Assembly (NCBI RefSeq): GCF_011067745.1
Contig: NZ_JAAMPJ010000015.1
Coordinates: 28,271 to 92,270 of the forward strand
Length of the DNA stretch: 64,000 nucleotides
Source: Lentzea alba
GTDB taxonomy: Bacteria; Actinomycetota; Actinomycetes; Mycobacteriales; Pseudonocardiaceae
Direction: 5' to 3'
Under the pieces are notes generated by a model. The model had not been told where the DNA came from and ran no database searches. It was given only the letters and a program-made list of their open reading frames with translations. Shown one piece after another: positions 9,454 through 18,572 of the stretch (position 1 is its first letter; each line of letters begins with the position of its first letter). Both the position numbers and the translations under genes were made by a program.

Positions 9454-10302
9454 ATGCAGCCAACAGGAAAGCCGACTGCCGGCGCTGCGTCCCTGGCACA
9501 GGGGAAGTTCGTTCGAAGGGGTTTTGCCCGCAGGTTCCGTGTCGCTCTCGCCACGGCTGCCCTCGCACTCGCCGGCGTGGCCGTTCACACGGCGCCCGCT
9601 CAGGCCGCCAGCACGTGCAACTCGGGCGGGTCGTACGACATGGGCAAGTACTGGATCACCAACAACCTGTGGGGCGCGGGTTCCGGCTCCGGCTGGCAGT
9701 GCATCTGGACCAACTCGCAGTCCGGCAACAACATCAGCTGGGGCACGAACTACAGCTGGTCCGGCGCGAGCAACTCGGTCAAGTCCTACGACGCGGCCAT
9801 TCTCGGGTGGCACTGGGGCTGGCGCCGGTCCGGCACCGGTCTGCCGGTGCAGCTGTCGGCCAACCGCAGCGTCAACACCGGCTTCAGCTACAACGTGCGG
9901 CACAGCGGCGGCGCCATGAACGTCGCCTACGACCTGTGGCTGCACCCGATGTCCAACCCCGGCAGCAACAACAACCCGAGCGACGAGGTGATGATCTGGA
10001 CGTACAAGGCCGGTGGCGCCGGCCCGGCGGGCACCCTCCAGGCCACCGTCACCGTCGCGGGCACCAACTGGGACCTGTACCGCGGTCGAATCGGCGGCTC
10101 GACGGGCTGGAACGTCTACTCGTTCGTGCGCAAGTCCAACACCAACTCGGCCGCGTTCAACGCGCGCGATTTCCTGAACCACCTCGTCGGGCGCGGCTGG
10201 ATGAGCAGTTCGAAGTATCTCACCAGCGTGCAGGCGGGGACGGAGATCTTCACCGGTAGCGGGCAGGTGGACGTCACGAACTTCTACGCCAACGTGGGTT
10301 GA
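9454..10302 (+). CDS. Secreted glycoside hydrolase family 12 endoglucanase
   Basis: 282 aa. Long Sec-type signal peptide (basic stretch ending in RRFRVALAT, hydrophobic core, cut near AQAAS at about residue 50). The mature protein is a GH12 beta-jelly-roll: the N-terminal SYDMGKYWITNNLWG motif, AYDLWL and NNNPSDEVMIW (the catalytic Glu region) and a C-terminal YLTSVQAGTEIFTGSG segment with the acid/base Glu. It hydrolyses beta-1,4-glucan or xyloglucan outside the cell. AAGGAAGG lies just upstream of the ATG. There is no CBM. A terminator follows directly. Confidence 0.93.
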   Translation: MQPTGKPTAGAASLAQGKFVRRGFARRFRVALATAALALAGVAVHTAPAQAASTCNSGGSYDMGKYWITNNLWGAGSGSGWQCIWTNSQSGNNISWGTNYSWSGASNSVKSYDAAILGWHWGWRRSGTGLPVQLSANRSVNTGFSYNVRHSGGAMNVAYDLWLHPMSNPGSNNNPSDEVMIWTYKAGGAGPAGTLQATVTVAGTNWDLYRGRIGGSTGWNVYSFVRKSNTNSAAFNARDFLNHLVGRGWMSSSKYLTSVQAGTEIFTGSGQVDVTNFYANVG

Positions 10303-10338
10303 GCACCTGGCGGGATCTCCTGACCAGGCGAACATGCA

Positions 10339-10380
10339 GATGGGGCTGTTCCCGGAAGAAGTTCCGCAAACGGCCCCATC
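10339..10380 (+). terminator. Terminator of the GH12 gene
   Basis: A 12-bp stem (GATGGGGCTGTT at 10339-10350 pairing with 10369-10380, one G-U wobble) with an 18-base loop starts 36 bases after the GH12 stop. This strong GC hairpin without a long T tract is usual for actinomycete terminators. Confidence 0.65.
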
Positions 10381-10466
10381 GTGACGTGCCAGCTCTGATC
10401 GTGTGCCGCCTGGAAAGGCATCGCTGCTCTGAGCGGTGAGGTTCTGTCGGCTGCGAGCATGTCTGG

Positions 10467-11002
10467 GTGATCGGTTCGCTGTTGTACCAGGTGTTGCGCA
10501 AGCTGCTGTCTGCTCCGGCGGTGCTGCTTCGCTGTGAGGCGGCCAAGGACGCGGAGCTTCTTGTTCTGCGGCACGAGAATGTTGTGCTTCGTCGGCAGTT
10601 GACCTGGCCGGTTCGTTACGAGCCCGCGGACCGGTTTTGGTTCGCCGCCCGCGAACGGTTCGCCGAGTTCACCGCGGCCTGGGGCGGCCGGTATCCGGCG
10701 ATCGTGCGGTTGTGGGACAACGCCTGGGCGGAGTTCGTGCCGTTCCTGGCGTTCGATCCGGAGATCCGGCGGGTGATCTGCTCGACCAACGCGATCGAGA
10801 GCGTCAACGCCGCATCCGCCGCGCGGTCAAAGCCCGCGGGCACTTCCCCAACGAGCAAGCAGCGCTCAAATGCGTCTACATGGCCATCATGAGCCTGGAC
10901 CCGACCGGCACCGGCCGCAAACGCTGGACCATGCGGTGGAAACCCGCGCTGAACGCGTTCGAGATCGCCTTCGACGGCCGCCTGGCCGCCGGACGCAAGT
11001 AG
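10467..11002 (+). pseudogene. Chimeric transposase remnant (integrase-type head, IS256-type tail)
   Basis: Residues 1 to about 58 (CEAAKDAELLVLRHENVVLRRQL and RYEPADRFWFAA) are the N-terminus of the integrase-core transposase family also seen at 58.9 kb. They run in-frame into the C-terminal third of an IS256 mutator transposase (FTAAWGGRYPAIVRLWDNAW, ICSTNAIESVNA). At about 10809-10811 one base is missing: the frame shifts and the tail continues as RIRRAVKARGHFPNEQAALK to a stop at 11002. Two different dead elements have been joined near 10640, so no active transposase can be made. Confidence 0.8.
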
Positions 11003-11146
11003 TTGTTTCCTTCAACCCGAGTTACACCGCTCGCGCGTTTGACAGACCCGGCTTGAGCTGCAGCGATGAATTTTCGAGCGGTACAGGATACGGACACTCC
11101 GTGATGCGGGGACGACGTAGGGGCCTGACAGGTCCTGCGTCGCGCG

Positions 11147-11827
11147 TCAGATGCCGAGCATGGTGTTGAGCTCGTCCAGGGACTTCACCGTCACGTAGTC
11201 GTAGCCGTGGGTGACGGGGTCGCAGCCGCGGTCCAGGAGGACGAGGTTGCGGAAGCCCATGTCGTGCATCGGCATCAGGTCGTAGCGGGTGTGCGAGGAG
11301 ACGTGCACGAAGTCCTCGGGGGACGCGTCGAGCTGGTCGAGCATGTACTCGAACGCCGCGTACCGGGGCTTGTAGTAGCCGGCCTGCTCCGCGGTGTAGA
11401 CCGCGTGGAAGTCCGCTCCGAGCCTGGGCACGCTCTCCTTGAGGAAGGAGTCGTCGGCGTTGGAGAGGATCACCAACTTGTAGTTCTCACCCATCTTCTT
11501 CAGCGGTTCCGGCACGTCGGCGTGCGGGCCCCAGCTGCGCACGCCGTCGGCGAACCGCATGCCCGCGTCCGGGGCGGCCTTCACGCCCCACTTGCGGCAG
11601 ACCCCCTCGAAGGCGTCCTGCAGCGTCTGCTCGTAGGGGTAGTACTTGCCGAGGACCGAGTCGTAGCGGTAGCCGCGGAACTCCTTGACGAACTGGTCCC
11701 AGTGCTCGGCCGGGATCTGGTCGCCGACGAGCTCACGCGTGATGGGGGTCATCGGCCACTCGATCAACGTGCCGTAGCAGTCGAACGAGACGTACTTCGG
11801 GCGGAACTGGAACGAGGGAATGGGCAT
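11147..11827 (-). CDS. HAD-superfamily haloacid dehalogenase type II-like hydrolase
   Basis: 226 aa. HAD motif I is FDCYGTLIEW (Asp nucleophile), motif II VILSNADDSF, and the motif III/IV region spans AEQAGYYKPRY and HVSSHTRYD. The length and order match the L-2-haloacid dehalogenase subfamily. Dehalogenation is only a family label: the neighbours are an amine-oxidase-like flavoprotein and a tartrate/malate dehydrogenase, so a small carboxylic acid substrate is likely. It is last of four leftward genes with 66-73-base gaps, probably co-transcribed. Confidence 0.82.
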   Translation of the reverse strand: MPIPSFQFRPKYVSFDCYGTLIEWPMTPITRELVGDQIPAEHWDQFVKEFRGYRYDSVLGKYYPYEQTLQDAFEGVCRKWGVKAAPDAGMRFADGVRSWGPHADVPEPLKKMGENYKLVILSNADDSFLKESVPRLGADFHAVYTAEQAGYYKPRYAAFEYMLDQLDASPEDFVHVSSHTRYDLMPMHDMGFRNLVLLDRGCDPVTHGYDYVTVKSLDELNTMLGI

Positions 11828-11895
11828 GGTGGAGCTCCCTTTTCAGGCATGGCTGTGACAGAGATGCCGAGGTGAGGTGAGTGATGCCGCCAGGG

Positions 11896-13032
11896 TCAGG
11901 CGGCGCCGGTTCCTGCCGGAGCGAGGAAGTCGACGGGGTGATCGGTGTGGCCGTCGAGCGCCAGGTCGGCGGCGATCTCTCCCATCGCGGGCGAGAGCTT
12001 GAAGCCGCTGCCGGAGAATCCGGTCATGACGATGATGTCGTCCTCGCCGGGGAGATGGCCGACGAGCGGGTTTCCGGAGTTCGTGTAGCCCTCCATGTAG
12101 GCCGACATCCTGATGGGGTCGGGGTTCAGGTCGGGCATGAGTTCACGGATGAGCTCGTGGAAGGTGCCGAGTTCGTCGGGGCGGACAGTCCGGTCGAGCC
12201 GTTCGGGCTCAGGCACCGGTAGGTGGCGTGCGAAGGAGAGGCCGAGCTTGACGGAGATGCCGTCGGGCGACGGGATCCCGAAGCAGTCGTGGGGTGTGCT
12301 GCGCACGAAGGAAGGGGCCCCGCCCGCGAACCAGTCGTGGCGGGTGGGCAGGTGCCAGGAGCAGACCACCCGGCGGACGTCGACGGTCCGTGGAAGATCC
12401 GGGAGCAGTGTGTTGACCCAGGGGCCCACGGTCACCACGGCGGCGTCCACGTGGTCCGTTCCGTGGTCGGTGACGATCTGCACGCCGCCGCCCGCCGCGG
12501 GGACGACTTCCCGCACCGGGGTGTAGCGGCGCAGCTGGGCTCCCAGCTGTTCGGCGCGGGTGGCGGCCGCCTGGACCGACGCCTCGGGCCTGATGACGGC
12601 TCCCAGCCGGTCGAGTACGGCGGTGTGTCCGTCCGGGAGAAGGTGCTGCGGGTAGCGACGGGCGAGGGCGTCCCGGTCGAGTACTTCGTGGTCCAGGCCG
12701 TGGGCCGCGCTGGTGGAGAGGAGCAGACGCATGGCCGGCGAGTCGGCCTCTCCCATCACGAGGCTGCCGCCGTGGCGTCGCAGTGACCGGCCCGTCTCCG
12801 CTTCGAGCTGCCCCCACAGCTCGTCCGCGAGCCGCAGCAGCGGAATGTACCCGGGCTCGCCGAGGTGGGCGGCTCGGAAGATGCGGCTCTCGCCCCCGGC
12901 CGCGCCGCGGTCGTGACCCGGCGCGTACCGGTCGTAGCCGACGACCTCGGCTCCGTGGGCGGCCAGTCGCCACATGGCCTGGCTGCCCATGCTGCCGGCG
13001 CCGATCACGGCGACGCGCTTCGGAATGCTCAT
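11896..13032 (-). CDS. FAD amine oxidase, sarcosine/N-methyltryptophan oxidase family
   Basis: 378 aa DAO-family flavoprotein. N-terminal Rossmann motif VAVIGAGSMGSQAMWRLA, then GGESRIFRAAHL, and a C-terminal MTGFSGSGFKLSPAMGE typical of MSOX/MTOX. It should oxidise a secondary N-methyl amine to an imine with H2O2 release. The Cys that binds FAD covalently in MSOX/MTOX (CMYT context) appears to be replaced: the aligned segment here is AYMEGYTNSG, with Glu at that place. Covalent flavin attachment is therefore not expected. AAGGAG lies upstream of the ATG. Confidence 0.82.
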   Translation of the reverse strand: MSIPKRVAVIGAGSMGSQAMWRLAAHGAEVVGYDRYAPGHDRGAAGGESRIFRAAHLGEPGYIPLLRLADELWGQLEAETGRSLRRHGGSLVMGEADSPAMRLLLSTSAAHGLDHEVLDRDALARRYPQHLLPDGHTAVLDRLGAVIRPEASVQAAATRAEQLGAQLRRYTPVREVVPAAGGGVQIVTDHGTDHVDAAVVTVGPWVNTLLPDLPRTVDVRRVVCSWHLPTRHDWFAGGAPSFVRSTPHDCFGIPSPDGISVKLGLSFARHLPVPEPERLDRTVRPDELGTFHELIRELMPDLNPDPIRMSAYMEGYTNSGNPLVGHLPGEDDIIVMTGFSGSGFKLSPAMGEIAADLALDGHTDHPVDFLAPAGTGAA

Positions 13033-13098
13033 GAGGTCGCTCCTTTCTTCCGATTCGGTCCCACTGGGACGGTGTTCGCTTCCCGGCCCGAAGATGAC

Positions 13099-14154
13099 TC
13101 AGAGATGCTCGATCAGCTCGTCGGTGAACTCGGCGGTGGTCGCGGTACCGCCCAGGTCACGAGTGCGGACGTCGGTCTTGGCCAGGACCGAGACGATCGC
13201 GTCCGTGATGTCCCTGGCCGCGTCGGGATGGCCGAGGTGGTCGAGCATCATGGCCGCGGACCAGATCGCGCCCAACGGGTTGGCGATGCCCTGGCCCGCG
13301 ATGTCGGGTGCGGAGCCGTGCACCGGCTCGAACATCGAGGGGAAGTCCCGCTCGGGGTTGAGGTTGGCCGACGGGGCGATGCCGATGGATCCGGCGACGG
13401 CGGCCGCGAGATCGCTGAGGATGTCGCCGAAGAGGTTGGAGGCGACGACGACGTCGAAGCGTGCTGGTTCGAGGACGAACTTGGCCGCGAGCGCGTCGAT
13501 GTGCTCCTGGTCCCACTCGACCTGCGGGAACGACGCGGACCGCTCGGTGACGAGCTGGTCCCAGAACGGCATGGTGTGCACGATGCCGTTCGACTTGGTA
13601 GCGGAGGTCAGGCGTCCGCCGCGCTCGGAGGCGAGCCGGAAGGCGTAGTCCACCACGCGTGTGACGCCTGCCCGCGTGAACACGGCCTCCTGCACGGCGA
13701 TCTCGTCCGGGAAGCCGCTGTTGAGCCGGCCGCCGACCTCGCCGTACTCGCCTTCCACGTTCTCCCGCACGACGACGAAATCGACCTCGTCCGGCCGCGC
13801 GCCACGCACCGGACTGTCAATGCCTTCGAAGACGCGGATGGGCCGGAGGTTGACGTACTGGCGGAAGCCGCGCCGGATCGGGATCAGCAATCCCCACAGC
13901 GAGACGTGGTCGGGCACCCCGGGGTATCCCACCGCACCCAGCAGGATCGCGTCCTTGTCGCGCAGCTGGTCGAGCCCGTCGGCGGGCATCATGGAGCCCT
14001 CCCGCACGTACCGCTCGCACGACCAGTCGTACGACGTGTAGGACAGGCTGAAACCGTGGCGGCGACCCAGCACGTCGAGGACCTGCTGTGCCGGGGGCAG
14101 TACCTCGGTGCCGATGCCGTCGCCTGGGATCAGGGCGATGCGGTGGTTCGTCAT
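13099..14154 (-). CDS. Tartrate dehydrogenase / D-malate dehydrogenase (decarboxylating)
   Basis: 351 aa member of the isocitrate/isopropylmalate dehydrogenase family. N-terminal ALIPGDGIGTEVL, an Arg-containing substrate segment (YVNLRPIRV), VVVRENVEGEYGEVGG, and the metal-binding/NAD signature NLFGDILSDLAAAVAG followed by FEPVHGSAPDIAGQGIANP. The RENVEGEY form and the absence of leuB-type features favour tartrate/D-malate dehydrogenase. I chose ATG 14154 because the open frame upstream begins with TTG and lacks family residues. A TATAAG box at about 14207-14212 (minus strand) may be its promoter. Confidence 0.87.
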   Translation of the reverse strand: MTNHRIALIPGDGIGTEVLPPAQQVLDVLGRRHGFSLSYTSYDWSCERYVREGSMMPADGLDQLRDKDAILLGAVGYPGVPDHVSLWGLLIPIRRGFRQYVNLRPIRVFEGIDSPVRGARPDEVDFVVVRENVEGEYGEVGGRLNSGFPDEIAVQEAVFTRAGVTRVVDYAFRLASERGGRLTSATKSNGIVHTMPFWDQLVTERSASFPQVEWDQEHIDALAAKFVLEPARFDVVVASNLFGDILSDLAAAVAGSIGIAPSANLNPERDFPSMFEPVHGSAPDIAGQGIANPLGAIWSAAMMLDHLGHPDAARDITDAIVSVLAKTDVRTRDLGGTATTAEFTDELIEHL

Positions 14155-14227
14155 GGCGAAGATTGCAGCAAGGCGGTCCGTGAAGCGTCCAAGACGCAAA
14201 GCGGATCACCCTTATAACCGGTGCCTA

Positions 14228-15112
14228 TCAGCGGTCGGGGGCCGCGGTTGCAGCCCTCACAAACGCGGCGGCCGCGGGCGACAGGATGCCGCGGCGGCTG
14301 ACGAGCGCGATGTCCAAAGTGGCCTCCGGCTCGATGTCCAGGACGCGCGCGCCCAGTCGCCGGACGACGTCCCGCCACGCATCCGTGACCACCGCGAGCC
14401 CGACCCCGGCCAGTACCAGGGGCATGAGCGACACGCGGTGCTCGGTCTCGGCGGCGACGGTGAGCTCGATGCCCTGTTCCTGCAGCACGTCGACGTAGGC
14501 GCGCATGCCAGTTCCCGACTGCCCGACGATCAGCCGCTGTCCCGCGAGTTCCCGGCAGTGCACCGACGTCCGGCCGGCGAACGGGCCATCGGCCGGCACC
14601 GCCAGCACAAAACGCTGACGCCCCAACGGATGCGAGGCCACCTCCTTGTCGGAGACCGGGCCTGAGGATGCCAAAAGCCCCAGCTCCACAGCACCCGTGC
14701 GCACCATGTCGATCACATCACGCGAGGTGAACGCGGCCTTGATGACCACGGAGACGCCGGGATACCGGCGGCTGAAGCCACTCACCAAACTCGTCAGCGG
14801 CTCCACCGCCTGCGACGGCATCGACGCCACATCCAGGCGCCCCTCACGCAGCTCGTGCACCGCCGCGACACTCGCCCGCGCCGTCTCCAGACTCCGCACG
14901 GCCTCCCGGGCAGGCTCGATCAGCGCCCTTCCGGCTTCCGTCAGCACTGCCCTGCGCCCGATGCGGTGGAACAGCTCGGAGCCGAGATCACGCTCCAGCG
15001 CCCGCACAGCCTGCGACAGCGAAGGCTGCGACACGTACAGAGCCGAGGACGCTCGGTTGAACCCCCCACGATCAACGATCGCGAGGAAGTACTCCAGCTG
15101 CCGAATGTCCAT
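14228..15112 (-). CDS. LysR-family transcriptional regulator
   Basis: 294 aa. The N-terminal winged helix (MDIRQLEYFLAIVDRGGFNR, SLSQAVRALERDLG) is followed by a periplasmic-binding-like effector domain (about 90-290). ATG 15112 is the normal LysR start; upstream in-frame codons are not family-like. It is the first of four same-strand genes (tartrate dehydrogenase, amine oxidase, HAD hydrolase) and probably controls them, possibly sensing a hydroxy-acid. LysR regulators are more often divergent from their targets, so the link is inference. Confidence 0.87.
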   Translation of the reverse strand: MDIRQLEYFLAIVDRGGFNRASSALYVSQPSLSQAVRALERDLGSELFHRIGRRAVLTEAGRALIEPAREAVRSLETARASVAAVHELREGRLDVASMPSQAVEPLTSLVSGFSRRYPGVSVVIKAAFTSRDVIDMVRTGAVELGLLASSGPVSDKEVASHPLGRQRFVLAVPADGPFAGRTSVHCRELAGQRLIVGQSGTGMRAYVDVLQEQGIELTVAAETEHRVSLMPLVLAGVGLAVVTDAWRDVVRRLGARVLDIEPEATLDIALVSRRGILSPAAAAFVRAATAAPDR

Positions 15113-15379
15113 ACGCCTCACTGCCCTCGAGAAATCAGCCGACGACTCGATCGGTCCCCACCGCGGTGGCGTGCAGGACCGCCTCGACGAAGTACGGACG
15201 CCGATGCATTGGCCCGTAATCGTCACCGACGCGGGGACACAGAGCTAACCGAGGCGCTGGACGCGTGTGATGGAGCGGCCGCACAGCCGCTCTGACGTGG
15301 ATGAACGCGTGGTTGGTCACGGCACCGAGCCCTGGGCTCATCGTGACGCGCACCGTCGAAACAAGTGCCTATATAGAGC

Positions 15380-15418
15380 AATTACCCCCGCGGAGACAAT
15401 TGCTCCCGTGGGGTAATT
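15380..15418. repeat. 39-bp imperfect palindrome
   Basis: Arms of 16 bases (AATTACCCC core at 15380-15388 and its complement at 15410-15418) match at 13 of 16 positions around a 7-base AT-rich centre. It sits in a 640-base gene-free stretch (15113-15749) just after a TATATA run. Operator or element end are both possible. Confidence 0.4.
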
Positions 15419-15495
15419 CCGTGTCCGAGTCGCACACTGTTCACCCCGTAGCACTCCCTGGCGCTGAGTAGCTCCACCTGGCCTGTTGGACACAT

Positions 15496-15533
15496 CAGGC
15501 CCGTCCCGCGGATGGTCACGCGAGACGGGCCTG
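15496..15533 (-). terminator. Terminator-like hairpin
   Basis: Perfect 10-bp stem (CAGGCCCGTC at 15496-15505, complement at 15524-15533) with an 18-base loop. It lies 217 bases past the stop of the leftward HEAT-repeat gene and could end its transcript. The rest of 15113-15749 shows no gene. Confidence 0.4.
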
Positions 15534-15749
15534 GCCTTCGCGCTCATGGGTCGTACCAGCAAGTGCCTCGCAGTGGGACAGAGGACGACCGTCGTTCAGG
15601 CGTGTCCCTTCGCAGGAAGACGCGTCCAGGGCATGTCGGTGAGAGGCGTGCCGACGGGACGGCTGCGGCGGCCTGCGGATAACTTGGCGTGCGGCGGTTT
15701 GCGGACGATACGTGAGGCTCCGCCGCCCGTCATCCCGACAACATGCTGC

Positions 15750-17111
15750 TCAAGCGAGTTGCTGTTCGCGCAACCAGTACGCCGCAGCCTCACGTACCGC
15801 GGCGTCCGGGTCGCTCAACGCCTCACGGACCAGACCAGCGAGGTGGCGGGAGTCCCGGCCCCAGCACAACAGCGAGAAGATCGCGAGACGGCGAATCGAC
15901 GCGTCTGGGTCGTACCGCATCGCCCGGCACAGCAACGGCAGCACCCGCTGCCCGGCCTGACTGCCGAGCGGGCGCTCGCCGAGCACGCTCACGGCGTGCC
16001 GGCGAATGATCATGTGCGGCGAGCTCAGACCGTGCAGGGCTGTGTCGACCTCCGCAGCGGTGATGCGGCAGTACCCGCTGCCCGGGGTCAGGCTCTCCGT
16101 CAACGCCGGCAGATAGCCGGGCCAGTGCTCGATGACCCACGCCAAGGGCCGGTAGTCCAGTGGCAGCGTGACGACAGCGTGGTCGCGGAAGGAGGTGTAC
16201 GGCCCGGCGACCGCGCTGGCCACCGCACCCTCGGAGAGGCTGTCGGCGCGTGCGAGAACGAGGTCCAGCCGACCGAGGCGAGACAGCGCGATCGCGGCCC
16301 AGTGGTCCGCGTCGGCATGGCCCAGCGCGAGGTACAGCGCGTGGATGACGCTTTCGGTGGGCCTGCCGATGTCCGCGAGGATCTTCGCGGCCTGCCACGC
16401 GCCGTCCGCGCTGCCGAGCAGGTCGATCAGCGCGGGGAACGCCGCCGGCCCGAGATCGCGAAGCGCCTCTTCGGCGTCCTCCGAGTCGACGGGACCCCCG
16501 AACGTGCCCAGCAGGTCAACCAGTCGCACGGCGCGCTCGCCGGGCGGGAGCGCCGCGAGCTCGGCCAGGGCGACCGCCCGCTCGTCCAGCTCTGGAAAGT
16601 GGCGGCTCACCTCAGCGGCGGTCAGTACCTGCTTGATCAGCGACTCGTAGTCGTCGAGATCGATCAGCACCACCACGAAGTCCTTGTCGGTGACGCCGTT
16701 CGCACGCAGCGTCTTGCGCGCTCGTCGGCAGACGCGGACGAGCGTCGCCAGAAACCTCTTGAAGGTCTCGTTCCAGTGGTCGGTCGTGCCGGCGCACGCC
16801 TCCGCCGTCAGCGCCCGCTGCCAGTGTTCGGCGACCTCGGGCGGGAGCCAGTCGTCGGCGTAGTCGTCCCAGTCCGGGGCGTTCCAGCGCACCTCGTCCT
16901 GGAGTTCGGCGGGTTTGCGCGCCAACGCCTCGACGCTGTTGATCCCGAAGACGGGCAGTGCGATCACGCCGTCCTGTTCGCGGTAGATGTGGTCCAGCAC
17001 GGCCGCGTAAACCGCTCGCCGGTGCGATCGCGCACCGCCGCCGTGACAGTCCGCACCACGCCGTCGTGGAGGATCCGCTCGAACTCCGCCCAGTCCAGGC
17101 CCGCAGCCATT
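15750..17111 (-). pseudogene. DUF4303-like plus HEAT-repeat protein, frameshifted near the N-terminus
   Basis: Reading from ATG 17111 gives MAAGLDWAEFERILHDGVV and then, after one missing base near 17009-17018, continues as YAAVLDHIYREQDGVIALP in the main frame to 15750. The middle resembles DUF4303 (DWDDYADDW, FKRFLATLVRVC). The C-terminal half is HEAT-like alpha-helical repeats (AAFPALIDLLGSADGAWQAAKIL, ALSDPDAAVREAAAYWLRE). Either the gene is inactivated by a one-base deletion or the base is a sequencing error; the rest is intact. No function can be assigned beyond a likely protein-binding scaffold. Confidence 0.6.
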
Positions 17112-17462
17112 CCAGCATGCTACCGAGGGGAATGCGTCCGATGTGGATGATCCCGTCGAGCCAGTGATCCGGGGGCAGGGCATAGCGGTGCGCTATGGAG
17201 CCAAGCGACGCGCCTCGTCGCTGATCATCCTGGGCCCGAGTGAGAAACTCTGGCGGGGGCGATCCAGTTGACCGAGCCCAACGCACTGACCACATTCATG
17301 TCCGCTTTTCCTTTGATAACACCGGCCTGGTGGCGTGTGCGGGTCTACTCTCGCGACCCGAGAGGGCAAGGTTCGTCCTCTGCACCCAGGAGTGCTGCAG
17401 TGTCCTGGGCCAACAGCTCGGCCGGGTTGTTCTGCACAGAGCAGTGGCCGTGGGGGGCGGAC

Positions 17463-18431
17463 GTGAGCGAAAACCCTGAACGCACGCATGGCCGATCGAA
17501 GCCGCGCGCCGCGGCGTACTTCTGCTGCGTCGTCGCCGGTTGCGTGCTGATCCTCGCGGTCGTGGTGGCGTTGGCGATCACGGCCGACCGGCTGGGCGGT
17601 GGTGCCCTTTACTTCGTCGGCCTCGTCGCGGCCCACCTGATCTGCCAGCCGGTCGGCAGGCATGCCGTCGTCAGGTGCTGGGTCGGGTTCAAGCGGAACA
17701 CCTCGGCAGACGGATGGTCCGCGCTCCGGGCCGATCCCCGTCGTCCCGTGCTCTACCTGCGCTCGTTCCTGGTCGACGATCTGCTGGCGCGCACCGGTGA
17801 GACCGCGATGGACTACTTCCGGACCGAGGAGGAGCGGCTCGCCCGTGCGTTCGCCCGGATCGGACCACTGGTGGCGATCGGGCGGCCCGGCGAGCCACTT
17901 CCACCGGCCGGTGCGTCCCGTGTCTACGTCGGCGACGACTGGCGGGAGACGGTGCGTGAGCTCCTCGACCGCTCCCAGCTGGTCCTCATCGGTGCGGGAC
18001 GGGGTGAGGGACTGCGCTGGGAGCTCGACCAGGTCAGAGCAACCGTCGACCCGCGCCGCGTCGTGGTCCTGCTCCCGTTCGGGAACTGGGAGTACGACAA
18101 CTTCCGCTCCGACGTGGCCGACCTGTTCCCGCACCCGCTGCCCGACCTCGCACCCCTGCCCGACGCCGACGACCACACGGTCCGAGCAGCACTGCACTTC
18201 CGCGAGGACTGGACCGCGGAACCGGTCCGCCTCAGCACCGATCGCGCCACTAGCCTCGAGATGGCGCTGCTGCAGCAGCTCGCACCCGTCTTCGCCCACC
18301 TGGACGACACCCGTGCACCGACCAGGCTGCAACGGCAACGCGACCTGAGGTGGCTGGCGCTGAGCTTGGCGGGTCTCGTCCTCCTGCTGTCCGCGGTGTG
18401 GGGACTCCTGCGCGTCTTCGTGCTGCGCTGA
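17463..18431 (+). CDS. Membrane protein with TIR/SLOG-like domain
   Basis: About 322 aa. Two N-terminal membrane segments (around residues 18-65) and one C-terminal segment (ALSLAGLVLLLSAVWGLL) flank a soluble alpha/beta domain. That domain opens with RPVLYLRSFLVDD, then AIGRPGE, RVYVGDDWRETVREL, SQLVLIGAGRGEGLRWEL and RRVVVLLPF. The alternating strands and the Ser/Gly-rich nucleotide-like loop resemble TIR/SLOG folds, but the family is not one I can name with confidence. The GTG start follows a GGGGGCGGA stretch. It is a single gene, with an IS3 remnant after it. Confidence 0.65.
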   Translation: MSENPERTHGRSKPRAAAYFCCVVAGCVLILAVVVALAITADRLGGGALYFVGLVAAHLICQPVGRHAVVRCWVGFKRNTSADGWSALRADPRRPVLYLRSFLVDDLLARTGETAMDYFRTEEERLARAFARIGPLVAIGRPGEPLPPAGASRVYVGDDWRETVRELLDRSQLVLIGAGRGEGLRWELDQVRATVDPRRVVVLLPFGNWEYDNFRSDVADLFPHPLPDLAPLPDADDHTVRAALHFREDWTAEPVRLSTDRATSLEMALLQQLAPVFAHLDDTRAPTRLQRQRDLRWLALSLAGLVLLLSAVWGLLRVFVLR

Positions 18432-18572
18432 GACCAGGATCAAGACAGTCCCGTCACTTCGGACGAACCTGCTCAGGTTCAGCTGGTTCGCCGACCGCTC
18501 GACCGGACCCCACGACGTGGTGGCGTGGATGATCCTGTCCGTGTTGGCGGAGTCGGGTAACTGGAGTTCAGA

